From Marchantia polymorpha subsp. ruderalis (lineage: Eukaryota > Streptophyta > Marchantiopsida > Marchantiales > Marchantiaceae): a stretch of 64,000 bases of DNA. Both the position numbers and the translations under genes were made by a program. The stretch is from contig AP031357.1 in NCBI GenBank assembly GCA_037833965.1, positions 5,042,001 through 5,106,000 on the forward strand, written 5' to 3'. Below, piece by piece: positions 34,392-48,039 of this stretch. The notes beneath the pieces were generated by a model, which saw only the letters and a program-made list of their open reading frames with translations, searched no databases and had not been told where the DNA came from. Positions within the stretch are counted from its first letter, which is position 1, and each line of letters opens with the position of its first letter.

Positions 34392-37300
34392 CTACAACCT
34401 GGTGAGCCAGTCGATGTCGACGATTCTACCTGATCGTCCACCTGATCCGCATCTGCCGCTGATTATTCTGCTACTGAAAAGAGGTCCGCTGAAGGAACCC
34501 TTGCCGCCAGATCCTCCTCTCGAATTGTGTCTCGATCCGCCTGATCTTCTCGACCTCCTGGATCTGGATTTCTCCTTGCTCTCTTGAAGTTTCGTCTTCG
34601 GACGGGCAATGATGAGATGACCGATGTTGCGACGGCAGAACGGACAAGAAGGAGGTGGAGAGTAAGGGATTGCTGGATTGGGCTTACTGTGACAACAGAG
34701 CGAGAGTGTGCAAGTTGCGCACATCTGGTGACCACACTCTTTCACCTCGATAGTACAAAACTGTTCAAAGCAGATGCAACAAACTTCTTGGACTCCCAGA
34801 CCTCCAGTCTGCACACCCCACACGACATCCAGCACACTCTTTGTCAGAACTTCCCAATTTCCACCTGAACCCTCGGACCATCAATCAGACAGATAAAAAA
34901 CTGAGCAAACATAAACTCTTCGCAACACTGAAGCTCGACTTTCAGTCAGCAGATGACGAAAAGAGCCATCAGCTGTAGTTCCAGATCCACCCAGATATGG
35001 CATCAAGCCAAGTAGAAACTCCAGAAAACGTGGCAGCGAATTGTTTTCCAAAAAGCTCGAGAAGAGTGCAACGATCATCCTCACAGCACAAGACTTATCC
35101 ACGAAGCAGTAGACCAGTCCGTCCAGAACCCACGCGTGTAAACATCTCCACTTTGAGTTGTTTGACTGCTGGTGAGTAACTGTCAGATGACAGGACAGGA
35201 TGCACATATTGTACAGCACCTGGATTCGGATCTGTAGATCATGCCTCGACATGACATGAACCGAGACAGAGGGAGTGGGCAAAGTGAGGAGGAGCTGACT
35301 GAGACTAGCAACGGGAAGCCACCATGGTATCTCACCTCAATAGGAACATCGGCTGTGGTGTCCTTGGCGGCTTCTTCAGTCTTGTCTTCCTCTTGATTCC
35401 GAGCAGGAGGAACGAAAGGAGCAGGTACTTCGTCTGCCTCGGGAGCTGACAGGACGGCCGCCAAAGTCCTTCGCTTCGTGTGCCCTTTGGATTTGGTGGA
35501 CTGAGCACGACTGGACCGTGAAGACATCTCGCGATCGCGCTCGTCGTTAGCCTGAGCCAACGCAGCCTCCAACAAAGTTTTGGCTTCGGGCTCGAGCTCG
35601 CTCATGAACTTCCAGGGTGATGGCCAAACCAGTGGCTCGGCTCCATGCGGATTCAATATTGCAGCGCATGCGGTGTTGTTGTACTTCATGGCTATGCCGT
35701 ATGGAGTGTACCTGCGCACCGACGCATGTTCAGCACCGAGCTCTCTCTTCTGCTTCAGAGCAGCTGAGGGAAGACGAAATCGCAACGAGGCAGAAGCATA
35801 AACTGGTGGACTACACCGAAGCGTACACAGAGCACGAGCTGCAAATTTGATTGACTCGCTTACCCTGTGAGATCCCGCTGCGTGCGATCTGCTCCCCACG
35901 CCAAAAGCTCCCGCACGCACTCCAACGATCCTCCACGAGCAGCGCAGTGTATCGGCGTGCTTCCATGTCCAGGCCTGCTCCAGACAGATGGGGGTGCGCA
36001 TGGTATTGCGGCCCTGTTCCATTCAGAACACATGATTTGGCACAAGCATTTCTCTCCCTCTAAATCGACCGATTGGACTGACAACATTTGACAGACTCGC
36101 ATTTTGGCCTCTTCCTCCCCTTCGTCCTCCTCTGGACTGTCGACTTCTATCGTGCACTTCAATCACAGAGTGTGCAAACTTCTCTCTCTGGCCCATTCCC
36201 ATCTGCAAAACCAAGTGACCCTTTGCACCTTGAACGCATTCTATCGACGACTCGAAGTTTGCTGCGGAGCTCGATTCGCTACGCTTGCTCGAGGCCTCAT
36301 CGATCTCCTTCGAAGGAAGGATGGGAAGGCAAACCAATGGAAGGCTCGCAAGTCCTACGAGTCCTGTCCTCGAGGACAATCATCGCCGCTCGACTTGTGC
36401 AGACGAGACTCCATGATTGATCCGGATCGAAGTCTATGACTAGAAAATTGTCGCAATCAGTGACCGGAGTGGCTTCGCGCGCATTGAGAGAAGGGACAGT
36501 GATAGAGAGAGAAAGGGGGACTCACCCATTGCCGGTGGTGGTGGTGGTGGCGGACACGAGAGCTCCGCTGTCGAGCAGAAGGCGCAGGACGCCGGCATGG
36601 CCTTGCCGCGACGCCATGTGCAGAGGGGTGATGCCATAGCCGTCGCGCACATTAACGAACCTCACGAAGCCCCACGAATTCGCCACGGGGCCCTGCGCCG
36701 CAGCGGCCAGAATTCGCCGAACGCACTCGGTGTGACCTCCTCGCGAAGCGTAGTGCAAGCATGTCCTGGCTCGAGTGTAATCGAACGCCAAAACCTGCTC
36801 GACCCAACCAATCGACCATGGAACGAGTCAGTGACATCCATAGCCATTGCACAATCATCATCATCATCAGACATCGAGCACGCCATTCATTGCACCAGCT
36901 AACTGACTTACTCCCATGGGCCTACCACCAAATCGCAATAGTGGGAACGAAGGATTTGGGGGAGCGAGAGATAGAGACGAGAATCGAGTTGAGATTGAGA
37001 CTTACGTTAGCTCCCGCTTCCAGCAGGGGTTCAATGCAAGACCAGCGTCCAGATTTGCATGCCAGCATCAACGGAGTCTGCACAATCAGAATCCTGCCAT
37101 TAACGCCAAGCCATGTCCGCGAAGAAAGAACTGCAGTGCACCAGTCCGCTTAAGACTGGCAACGCTGAGAATGAAGAATGAAGATGGACGACAAGCGCAC
37201 ACATGCCTGCCCGCTCGCCAAGGTAGCGGGCGGGGAGGCGGGAAGAAAGGCAGGCAGGCAGGCAGGCATTGCGCAGCAGGGGAGCTGCTGGGGCTCAATG

Positions 37301-38537
37301 TCACGCACCTGTCCAGAGCTGTTCAAAATGTTCACCTGCGCGCCTCGCTCCAAGAGCACCTGGAGAATCTGCGATCATGACGACAGACAGACAGACGAGT
37401 CACGATTGCACTTCAGTACGAGCGATTGATTCAACCGAACCACTCAATCCCAATCACGCCACAGTCTTGCGCCCGTATTTCTCATCGCATTGCCCGGTGC
37501 TGCCATCGCCATCGCAATCGCCATCGCCGTCCTGCAGGCGTGGTCCGGACGCTAAGGCCTCCCCGCTCACACCCTCGAATGTCCTAATATTTTAAGCCAT
37601 GCAGAATGTCTCGGTCCACGCCTCCAGGTCCTGATTGCTCTTGACGGCAGCTAAAGTCTACGGGATTCGCGTTGGACTTTGTGTACCGCTTACTGTATCG
37701 AGGTGCGCGTAAGGCAAATTGCCGGATGCGCAAGGTACATGTCCGGAGGCGCACTGAATGATTGCGCCACCCCCCAGGGCTTGCACGTCTCCGTGGCACG
37801 AGTGGACAGTCCCGAGGGCAGATCTCGACTTCGACATCGAGCTGAACTACCGAACGACTGACCGACTGACCGACTAACTGACTCACTGACTCACTGTACT
37901 GAGATTGGCGCACAGCCAAAAGTAACTGGATTTCGGATAGCAGATGGCCCCGGACGTGCAAATCGAGCGGCATGAAGCTCGACGATTCGGAGGCCGAATG
38001 TCTCGACGTCCCACTCGTTCGGTGAACAGGAGCACACCGTTCACGACACTGAATCTGAACTGACGTAATCCAGAGACATTCGGGCTCAGTCAGTCCAGCT
38101 CTCGAGTCGCCAAGAATGTCGTGCGTCCGTCCGTCAGTTCGCGCATGCGATCGATGCATCATGTCATCCATCTGAGCAAGCAGCTCTCGAACGAATCGTG
38201 TCGGGGGCCACTGCTCCGAAGAATTCGCAGCTGATGGATGCATGCGTGCGTGCTCTCTCTCTCTCTCTCTCTCTCTCTCAGCTGGCTCGAAGCATTGGTA
38301 GCAGCAACCCGAAGCAGAAGCAAGTGAGTCGAACGACGAGAGAAAGCGTACCTGGAGCTGTCCTTGTTGAGCAGCGACATGAAGAGGCGCCAGACGCTCG
38401 TAGAAGAACCCGGCGTTCAGGAGTTTCGGTTCGTCCCGCAACATCTGCAGCACGTACTCCACATCGCCTTCCCGGATTGCCGAAAACAACTGCTGCCCCG
38501 CAGTATTCCCGCAGCTCACCCTCAGCGCCTGCCCCAT
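34392..38537 (-). CDS. XB3/XBAT31-like ankyrin-repeat RING E3 ubiquitin ligase, complete, 7 coding exons
   Basis: The 496-aa product matches the plant XB3 (XA21-binding protein 3) / XBAT31 type of RING E3 ubiquitin ligase. Coding exons in transcript order are 38537-38352, 37368-37309, 37077-37006, 36794-36526, 35974-35864, 35711-35336 and 34808-34392; they total 1491 nt with consistent phase and GT-AG introns (152-983 bp). Ankyrin repeats cover about residues 48-230 (LAPLHVAAQQGQ, TPLMLACKSGR, TCLHYASRGGH, GITPLHMASRQGH, STPIHCAARGG). The family block YTPYGIAMKY...AEPLVWPSPWKF follows at 234-265. The RING-HC domain is at 368-416, with C368, C371, C383, H385, C388, C391, C413 and C416. The tail is basic and Ser/Gly-rich and ends near GRIVDID. 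The chosen ATG gives the family's MGQ start, although the frame stays open for 101 codons upstream. Rice XB3 is about 450 aa; the excess is mainly in the linker and tail. Substrates in this plant are unknown. Confidence 0.95.
38252..38279. repeat. (CT)n microsatellite
   Basis: About 14 CT units in intron 1 of the XB3-like gene, which read as GA on its sense strand. Confidence 0.9.
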
Positions 38538-39480
38538 CGATCCTTCCCCACCTCTTCGCCTCCTTGCGCCGCCCCCCTCGATCGCCCTTCGCCTTCGCCT
38601 CCGAGTCCCAAAATTTCTCCCCCTCGCGGGCAGACGGCAACGGTCCCCCCGTGTCGAATAGAGACCGTTATCGGCTTCGATACTGGTGTCCCCGAGGCCC
38701 TCTCCGGTAGCGGGCAGCTTTCTAGCCTCGGACCGTTGGATCTGAGCGGACGAAGGAGCTCGGGGGATATGGCAGCCCCTAGGCAGATGCTTCGGTCTAG
38801 ACACTAGAGAAGGGCGATGATGAATGTGCTCTCGAGTCAAAATTTGCTGCAGATGATCGATGATGACGATGTCGCTCGGGGCGGAAAAGGTGCAGCAGCA
38901 ATAGGTGTGTCCCGTAGGCGAAATCTACGTCCTCCTATCTAGCTAGAGGCGGTGGACTAGCACCTTCGAAAATTGAAATCTGAAAGGCGCAAGTCGATGA
39001 TGATGATAATGAGATTGATGAATTCTGTGCAGTCTTTCTTCGGTGGGGCACAAGCCGACAGGTGTCGGCGGGCTCCGCAATTGGCTAAAATTTCCGAGCG
39101 ACGGAGTTGAGAATGGGAAAGTCGATCGCCTCACAATGTGCTCCTTCCTGGTGCCAGGCTTCTGTGGCCAACATCCAAATGAGCTGCAATTCCTCGCGGT
39201 CTCGACGTTGGTTTCAGGCTGCCTCCGACTTTCCGAAGGCGCACGAAGAGCCGAACCGATAGATCGATCGGTTCGAGTCGCGAAGCTCTCCTCCAGCTCG
39301 CTCAGAGTCTCAAAATTTTCCCCGCTCCCGACCAGAACTCCGCAGCAGTCCCGGAAAATAGAACTCGCTCGATTTCGATTGGCGTTCGAGTAGACACCCT
39401 TCTGCACCGCTGCGACAGACGCTCCTCGTCAAAACTCACAAATCTGGTACCGCAGCTCCCTCCATTGCAGCGCAAGGTGT
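38538..39480 (-). promoter_or_regulatory. Leader and promoter-proximal region of the XB3-like gene
   Basis: The 5' UTR must lie just upstream of the ATG at 38537. The sequence is GC-rich, and I see no good TATA box or clear leader intron, so start site and promoter limits cannot be fixed. The frame in phase with the start codon stays open to 38840, but the upstream residues are Arg/Gly-rich and unlike the family. Confidence 0.35.
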
Positions 39481-41900
39481 TTCAGACGGACGAATTCGTG
39501 TGACGACGCGGGTGAGGTGGAAGACGTGGAAGGGTCACGAGAGATGGGAGCGGGCAGCAAAGCAAGTTCAGGCACTCGACGAGGCTACGAGTGGCCCATT
39601 ACGTCGACGGGCGCGATGTTCAGGCACCTGTGAGTGGTCCGAGGATTTTCGAGGGAAGCTTGATGGTCCTGCTGCTGCAGCAGAAGGCGGATCATCCAAA
39701 TGGGTCGGTCAGACGTGAGGCGAGGCCGAGAGTCGAGGGCTGCCTTTCGTGTCTGTGTCGTCAGGGCACGGCGGCAGTTGCAATCAGGCCTCTACGGTAC
39801 AAATATTTGCTTCACGTCATCGAGCGAGGCCCCTCAACCACCACCACCATCGCAGTGCAAGTGCAATGAAGTGAAGTTCAGCGAAGCGAGTCGCCAAGGC
39901 TGTGATACTTCACTATACTACACTACGCTACACTGCGCGCGCTGCAGCAGCAGCGGCAGCCTTGGCGTTCTCGACCTCTCTTGGGAGATTCGGACGGCGT
40001 AAATTGTTTCACTGTCCTATGAAAGAGTGGCCCAGTCTCAGGCAATCAATCCGACGAGCGGGAGATCACACCCTCCCTGACTGATCAATAAATTACACCA
40101 CGATGATTGTCCCTCGAGATAGCGACGGAGATGAATATGTATCAGATGGGCAGGCAGGAGAGGAGAGAGAGGGTTGAAGAAGCGAGATAATGGGGGAAGA
40201 GAAGAAAGGCTGTGTTTTTTATTGATTGACGACTGAGATTCAAACGGGGAGGCTGGCTTGCCGCAGCAACCACATGTACGCTCAGGTGGGCGCTGGGCCG
40301 AGCAGCAATACAAGCAATCTGGCATTCAGTCAAGCAATCAATCAGTCAATATATCAATCAAGCTGTCAATCCGTGGCGGATTGGAATTTAATGTGATACT
40401 CGACGACTTTTAGCTGACAACGAGGGACGGCGTCGTGGGTGGCCTTCGTCGTTCGCAGGGAGGGAGATGGCGGGGGAGCAGATGGATGGGTGTCGATCGT
40501 CGGCCCCAGATGAGACGACGTCGGAGCTCCAGCCTTCCGGTGAATCATTCCGTATGCGGCTTTTAGCTTCTCAGGGAGCTCCGAGCGCCCTGCTACGTGG
40601 CGCCACCGCATTGACGGCCCTCCAGGGCCCCACGTTCGGGAGCTCCAGCCCTACCCGACTCGGCCCACTCGGAGTCCGCCACGCCACCGCACTAATGACT
40701 GGTCAAAAAGCCACGTGGTCTCTCACGTCGGGAATCGCCTCTGCCTCTCCGAGCGCGTCAACTCCTGACGTCGGTCGCCGCAACGGAAACCTTGCTCCCG
40801 TCGCTTTCGTTCCCGCTTTCCCGTCGCTCACCTTTCCGGCTCCCGCCTCTGCTCTGCTCTCCTCTGCTCTCCTCTGCTCCCCCTGGAAGAACACGCCCCT
40901 CGATAGGAAGACGACGACGTCGAACGCCCGCCGCGATCACCCGTTCCTCCGGTCGACGGAGCCACTGGCCACCGTGAAATATCCGCCGCTGGCAGCACTG
41001 ACACAACGAGAAACGGTAACCGGCAGCTTTCGCGTCCCTCGTCCCTCGTCCCTTGGCAGGAGGACGACTCCTGCCGCTACGCCAGCCGCAGGGTGGCTCT
41101 GTGGTCACTCTTCGCCGGGACATGACCGGCGGGCGACTGAGCTCGCTCGAAAATCCGCCGGTCCGCCGACACATTAATCACGCGCCTTGCCAGCGGGCAT
41201 GCGAGGCGACAAGCACGGCTCGAGACATCGAATCTTCAATCCACTCGGCCGATCCCTCCGTCGCTCGTCTCCCGTCGTCGTCGTCGTCGATCCGGCCGCA
41301 TTCCCATCCCCCGATCCCATCCCGATCGCCAATTCCATTTTGCGCGGCTATCTGCATTTATTGGCCATTTTCGCGATCATATTATGATCCCTGACTCCTA
41401 ACCCTGCCTCCTAATCATCGCCTCGATCCCGCACCAGATTCTTCTCGAGTGACCGCTTTCGGATATCATCCGATTCTCCCCCTCCCCGTGGATGTTCAGT
41501 GCCCTCGTGGATCCGATCCCCCCCACCCCCCACCTCCCTGACTGCGTAACGTTACCCCTCCGGCTGTTTGAAATTCTCATGCTCGGCAGGAAGAGACGGG
41601 AAACGTGAGGCTCGGAACCGGAGCCCTCTTTAAGGTGATGTTGTACGGAGCATGAATTTGCTTCAATTGCCGCCATTCCCATGTTTTCCATAGACACTAC
41701 AGGCCCCTACCAACCAGCAATTTAGAGCCTCGCTCGGTCCCTGTAGGCCTGCCTGCATATGCCAAGAATGACACAATTCCAATGATTCCCGGGACATGGG
41801 CGATTTTGAACGAGTTTTGAAGTAACTGGCTGTGGCAGATTTAGTCGTCGCAGCGTCTCGTTTATCAATATCTGGCCGAGATATAGGCTTGGATAATATC
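39481..41900. other. GC-rich intergenic region, no gene recognised
   Basis: GC- and CpG-rich sequence. The longest frame (40467-41177 plus, 236 codons) is Ala/Ser/Pro/Arg-rich, is mirrored by open frames on the opposite strand and has no motif. Stop codons are rare by composition here, so openness carries little weight. Promoter sequence for an unrecognised transcript is possible. Confidence 0.35.
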
Positions 41901-43690
41901 TCTTTTTTGCCATTCGGGACTCACGTATTGCACAGCGAGCCTATTTAATATAATCTAGCCTGACCCTTGACCTCTGGGCTTGTCTGTGCAAGTTTTTATA
42001 CAGCTATGGAAATGTATTATTTAGACCGGGCTTACACGCCCTGGTCTATTTTTTAGACGCGTTCGACATCCTCGTAAGAAACGCCTACGAGCACCGAAAG
42101 ATTTGTGGCTGAGGAGGATCCTGATAACAATGAACTGGTCGATTTCACAAAATATCTCTACAACGTAAAATATATGACAGTTGTTCTCTGTGGTGCTTCT
42201 GTGACTTTCTGGTAAATCAAAATGTGAATTTATGCATTATCATTCCATACTAATCCTACGTATTACTCTACATATAAACTTTGATGAAATATCCTGAGGT
42301 CACAAGGTTTGACAACTAGGGTATTTTGTCTTTTCATCCTACGAAAGTCACGTCCAAATGTTTGTGTACATCCAGCAGTTATGGTAGTCAAGATGACGAT
42401 GATTTTCACATGCTTTTGTCAACAGGAAACCACTGCCGGAGAAATTTGTATATGTAGCGCGCTTTTCCTACTAGACCATAGCTGAGTGCAGGAAGGGATG
42501 CTATGGATATTAACTGTGTGATAAGTAGCTCATATGAGCATATGAGCATATGACAACGATAACCTTTGCCGTCAACTTGTAGAGGTCATCATATCGCGTA
42601 TTGACTTCGTTACATTCTCTCTATAACTTTCGCCCTCTTTCCATCATCAGCACTATGCAGTATAGCTTCGATTGCACGAAACAAATGCACGCTCGATTAA
42701 TATCTTAATTTGATTACTTCTCGTACGACTATCCAGTCAGAACCGCTGGATAATATATAAGTAAAATGATCATGTTTGTCTAAACATATTCGCTATGAAA
42801 AATTTGAACTTCGATCGCAAAAGGAAGGGAGATTGGATCTCAAAATGCATAAAAATTTGTGCTTTATAATTAGTAGATTGTGTCAAATATGATTATCACT
42901 TAATATATTACTTCTCAAGCCTCAGTCACTGAGAAATTAAGAGGCAGTGGATTGAATGTCCAGATGAATTGTTGTATGCGATGCATATCTGCCGAAAAAG
43001 GCAGGCGTCTATTTTTGTAAAGGCTGCTCCTGCGTCTTTGACCGAGCCCCCCAAAGTCCTCTCCTCTGATGCAGATATGTCTTGCCTTCAAGTTGTGAGC
43101 TACATTCCAGGTTTTGGGTATGTGACGGTCATGGAATATCTGTTGGTTTAGCCCCGCTGCACACCTACAAGCACGTCTTAGAATGTTACCACAAGCCTGA
43201 CATTGTTATGTTTCTTCACAAAGCTAGCAATATCGAGGTGAAACAAGTTGCTTCAAATACGACGTTTGATGATTAAAAGTGAGGTGAACTGAAAATTTTC
43301 ATTCGTACTGTGCTCGTACATGTCAAACATTTTCTCCTCAAATTATAATTTTTTATGTTTTGAGCTGCGCTTTACTATATACGAAACATATAAGTTTTTA
43401 CATTTTTACACACGATTACTGATAATATATAACTTTGAGATTTAGGCGCACATCTGTACTTAAACACATCAAAGAGGAGAAGCATAAATTCCCAATATTT
43501 TGATGTCGCATGAAACAGATGAGGACAAACATGAATATTATTGAATAAGATAAAACTTGCTCTCAGCTTGGAGACAAATCGTAAGAGAGAGTCCCAAAAA
43601 TAATCAGTCAAGGTTTCGTCAACTCGGTTTTCGATGTTAATCATGGAAGAATGCCATTGACCACGATTGCCTGCTTTGTTGCTTGTGATA
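41901..43690. other. AT-rich intergenic sequence
   Basis: Composition changes sharply near 41900. Only short frames are present. A near-palindromic TAGACCGGGC...GCCCTGGTCTA lies around 42022-42050. Confidence 0.4.
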
Positions 43691-44460
43691 TGAGGAGCAC
43701 GGAATTAAAACCGAGTGGCAAAAGCATCCAAAGACTGAACATCAACCGTAACCGGCAAAGACTTCACGGTGTTTGGGGCCGACCCAAACATAGCCGGTGA
43801 ATCGAACCCGCTGAGGTGGAGCCACGAAACAAGCACGAAAGCCGGCGACTGTGACCTCACCGGCGGAGAAAGAGACGGGATTCCGGGGAATCGTTCCCGT
43901 GAATCTAAAACACAAGAGCGGCCACGGCGGTACTGCCAGGAGACGGATGATGATGAGGGCCAAATATGGAGGCACCCGATAATCCGCAGTCCCCGACAGA
44001 GGTCGGTCGCGACCTTGGTCCCGCCCGAGAGTCCAACTACGTTAGTTAGTGGAGATGGGAGCACGCTGTCTGGGCGGCCCCCACTTATAGTCGTAGATAT
44101 CAGCGTAGCCAACGACTGTAGAGATGTATGATGTACGCGGTCGTCGCGCGGAAAGCGAGCAGGAGGCCATGTCCCCGCCGCCGACGACGACGACGACGAC
44201 CGCGAACGACCGCGGGCAGCGCCGGCCGGTCGGCAGCAGGCTGTCGCTCGGTCCTCCGTCGAAAACCGTGCTTCTACGGGACCTCAATTTCTCCCTTCCT
44301 CGCTCGCTCTCTCGAATGTCAAGACGGATCGTCCTCTCTTCTGCTACTGCTGCTGCTGCTCGTCATGCTAATCCGCTAGTGTGCGCATCTCTCGCTCATC
44401 CTAGAAAAGCTTCGGTGGATTTTCGTCCTTGCAAGTCTTGCATGTGAGGGAATTGTTCTC
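43691..44460. other. GC-rich islet with open frames on both strands
   Basis: A block of high GC and CpG content within AT-rich surroundings. It contains a 135-codon minus-strand frame (43705-44112) and a 120-codon plus-strand frame (43769-44131) that overlap almost fully. I recognise neither. It may be a fragment of a GC-rich mobile element or of a decayed gene. Confidence 0.3.
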
Positions 44461-47400
44461 GGGATGTTAGCGCAACGAACGTCCTGGAGAATGTCCCCCC
44501 ATTAGAGTAGGAACTCAAGCGCGAGGACAAATCCTGTTCAAAGGACTTTGTCTCACAATCATACTCTGTGTGAGGATGTTGTGTGTGTCTGTGTTTCAGA
44601 GAGAGAGAGAGGGAGAGAGAGATAACCGAGAGGGTCGACACGTCTCAACTGTGGAAAAGCGTGCGAATAATTGCAATAAGCTTGAGAATCTAATCCCCCA
44701 GTTTGCTTCGGACGTCATGGCTTTTGGTGCTGATGTTTGAGAGAGCGATCACTGTTCGGATTTGCAACCTCGTAGAATTTCGATTGTTTGATCTCATCAA
44801 GATTTTGAGATTCATCTCACGAGGAGATAGTCGGCGTACTATTTTAAGCCGAATGAGACCTGGGCAATGCTTTTCACCCACAATACTTTTGCTCATAATT
44901 GTTCATAGATTTGGAAATCGAGTTGTGAACTTAAAACGCAAAGGGACTTAGCAATTTTTTGTTGTCAGCGTAATTTCCTCTCTCTCTCGCTTGAGTCGCT
45001 TGTACTCACTCCCGTATATGAGACAAAATACGGAAACGTCTGAGAATGTACTCGAGCCCCTGAAGTAGATTGCGCCTCTAGGTCGACCTTGAAGAACATG
45101 TGAGACGCAAGGCCATTACCTTTTTATTATTGCTGATGCAAGCTTTAAAAGGTAGAGATCCGGAACATGTCCAGCACAAAAGTATAAACTTTGTGCCTTC
45201 AATTTATTTGTCTGAATATTACAGCTTCCAAGACGGATGCAAACTAAGAGTGGACGCTTTGAATACACACACACAAGCACTACAGGGCCTAATTACTAGA
45301 AAACCGAGTAAGATAACAAAAGGGATGAGACGACACCATCAGGTCATCGATAATTGGATGAAACCATTGGGATATAGAGAGGGGCTAAATAGAGTAGCAG
45401 ATTTCACATAGTTCTCTATCTTACATATACAGAGTATTTTGATCTACATAAGCATCCAAATGATATCTCATAGTGATTGCTCTGCTTTCAATCTTCTCAA
45501 CAAATAATCTCTTTGCAATTTCCCTTCATTGGTTAAACCCATACCACTTTCATCTTCTTGGATATATGTTATATCATGACTCCAAACTTAGTTACATGGA
45601 TGATATGGAATTATCTCTACAACATTAACCGTGTCCATTCAAGGTTTATGGAATGTTGTATACTGTTTCAAATTTAATGGATTGCAATATATATCAACAC
45701 TTTTTTCATGACGAGCTCATCTACAAGTATATCATATTGTATTGCCAAGTGATCAAGAAGTCATATCAACATCTCAAAATGTAAGGTAATCGCATTATCA
45801 CAAATGAAATATGAAAATGGATGAATTAAGACGTGTTTGATTTTTTTAACGATATTTGTGCATTGTCAAGCCAATATCACATCTTATACAAGGAATACTC
45901 AGAATCACTAAAATAATTTCAAAAGATTGCTAATAGTTTTCCATTATTAATACACAACATATCTATGCCAACTTGTGAGCAAATATTGATTTGTCTCAAA
46001 AAAGTCAAACTTTTCCTTGTAAGAAAAGTATATGAAATATATTTGTTTTAAATAAATGTTGCTCACATTCATACAAAGAATTTTTTTATCTTTACTCACA
46101 AAATGTGAAGATAAAAAAGTTTAACATTTTTGCATATAAAAAATTCAATCTATATACGTCGGTATGTTCATCAACTAAACTTGTATGACTTCGGATTATT
46201 TCAGCATAAAAAATTTTGCAAATAATACTTTCATTCACTAATTTATAAAGAAAGTCAATTTGCAGTACTCCCATGATACTTAGATCAACATATAGTATAA
46301 CATGACATATTCCACAATTATGAACAACTTAATTTCATTATGTAAAACGAATGTGGATCTTAACATTTCCAAGTATTGGAAAAATGTATCTCACATACTA
46401 TGTACTGTGATCAGATATATCGAGAATTGAAATCTATAATCCCGTTGAAAAAATCAAGCCGTTGCTAGCACAGTGGAATTTAATAAAGTGAATAACTATC
46501 TCATGCATGTTATCCTACTTGTAAAGTCATTATACTCAAATGTCCCCAAGTTACATAAGTTAATGCGATTCAAAGTAAATGAAATAAGTTATTCACTAAG
46601 TCTCATACTAAATTCTTGCTTCCTTGCTTGCTTGCCTAAAAAACCCCATGCTTGAAAAAAATGAATAATGAAATATTGCCATATGTGAGATTTGATAAAC
46701 TTTTCTGAAGAAAATTAAGTCCGAGATTTTTGTTCTTTAGCTTCTAATGTGAGTAGCAATAGAACCAAAACATGAGAATGTCTAATCACTCTTAAGTTTT
46801 GACCAAGCTCAAACGGAAATAGCAAAAAGTAACATGACTTTGTTGATCTTCTTTTGCATTCCAAGTATCAACTTTACATATGAAGGTTACCTCCTGAATC
46901 TTGCGATGCATGTTTTAGGAAGTATTTTTTTACTGTAGCGAGGCATGTTTCTTGTTCAGCAAGTGAATTTCCCAACCGTCACATGCCTACGATACAAGGA
47001 AAAACGCTCTACCTTCAATAAATTACCCATAACCCTTTACAAAACATAATATCACGTAAGATATTTTTTGGATAGAGTGAGAATAATTATACGATATTTT
47101 AGATAATATCCCGAAAATAATTTACTTCACATGCCATTGTTGATCAAATAGTCAATATTCAGCTTCAATGCAATTTTCCTTCAGTTTTTCAGTTAACATG
47201 GAAGTGTGCACTTTGTGCACATTCTACCATAAAGTTGTGTACGGGCCCGTTCAAGTCAGACGAAAATTACTGATGAAAAACTGGTTTTATGAAAGTTATT
47301 TGGTTTATCTTAACCCCACTAAAAATACAGACATAATCAATAGTAGTTTCATATGTGGTGTGTATGTTCGGGATATTAAGTGCCATCCTCATGCACAACT

Positions 47401-47982
47401 TATAACTATGGTAGTGGAGTGAAAGCTGTATGACTTTTGAGCACCAATTTCACCTGGCGTTTTGAGAACATATTTTTATCTTCCCTTGGCAGAGTCCTCG
47501 TCACTCTACTGAGTCTTCTCTCTCATTATGTGTTCGTATCCTCTAGTCGCAAACTGGACTACTTTAGGTACTCTTATGCTGAGAGTTGTAGGCGATAATT
47601 GCTCTGTTCCACTTGAACCACTCTTTGAACTCCGACACTTAACCTATGATAGTTTAGTGTATATAAATATATTGAAGGACTATGATAACGATTGAAGGGA
47701 TGATGTTACAATACTACCAAAAAATTAACATGAATATTTCATAAGCATACATACATGAAATCACGCTTAGAACTAGATTAAAATGCAATCATCCTGGAAA
47801 AAACATAGTAAGATTCATAGTTTAAAGAAAAAATGGTATTGACATAAAATATTATCGAAATATTCATAGTGATCTTTTTGATATTTGTAACATAAGTTAA
47901 TATCGTGTGTAGATCATATGTCTCATGCAAAAGTTTGGCAATCAACCACAGTGAGACGCTGATGTCATGCACTGCTCAGTAC
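44461..47982. other. AT-rich gene desert
   Basis: Increasingly AT-rich to the right, with only short frames. I found no splice pattern, known protein or terminal repeats. It is probably old repeat sequence. Confidence 0.45.
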
Positions 47983-48006
47983 CGCTAGCAGGAGGGGTCG
48001 AACCTC

Positions 48007-48039
<33 letters not shown>

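Noticed and set aside
34402-36091. Plus-strand frames opposite the XB3-like gene
   Set aside because: They are antisense shadows of its exons.
37584-38840. 418-codon minus-strand frame read as one protein
   Set aside because: Only 38537-38352 is coding. The rest runs through intron 1 of the XB3-like gene and its upstream region.
40467-41177. 236-codon plus-strand frame
   Set aside because: The region is GC-rich, so stops are rare by chance; the minus strand is equally open, the composition is biased, and no motif is visible.
43798-43810. GAATCGAACCC, like the T-arm of a tRNA on the minus strand
   Set aside because: The surrounding bases do not form acceptor, D or anticodon stems.
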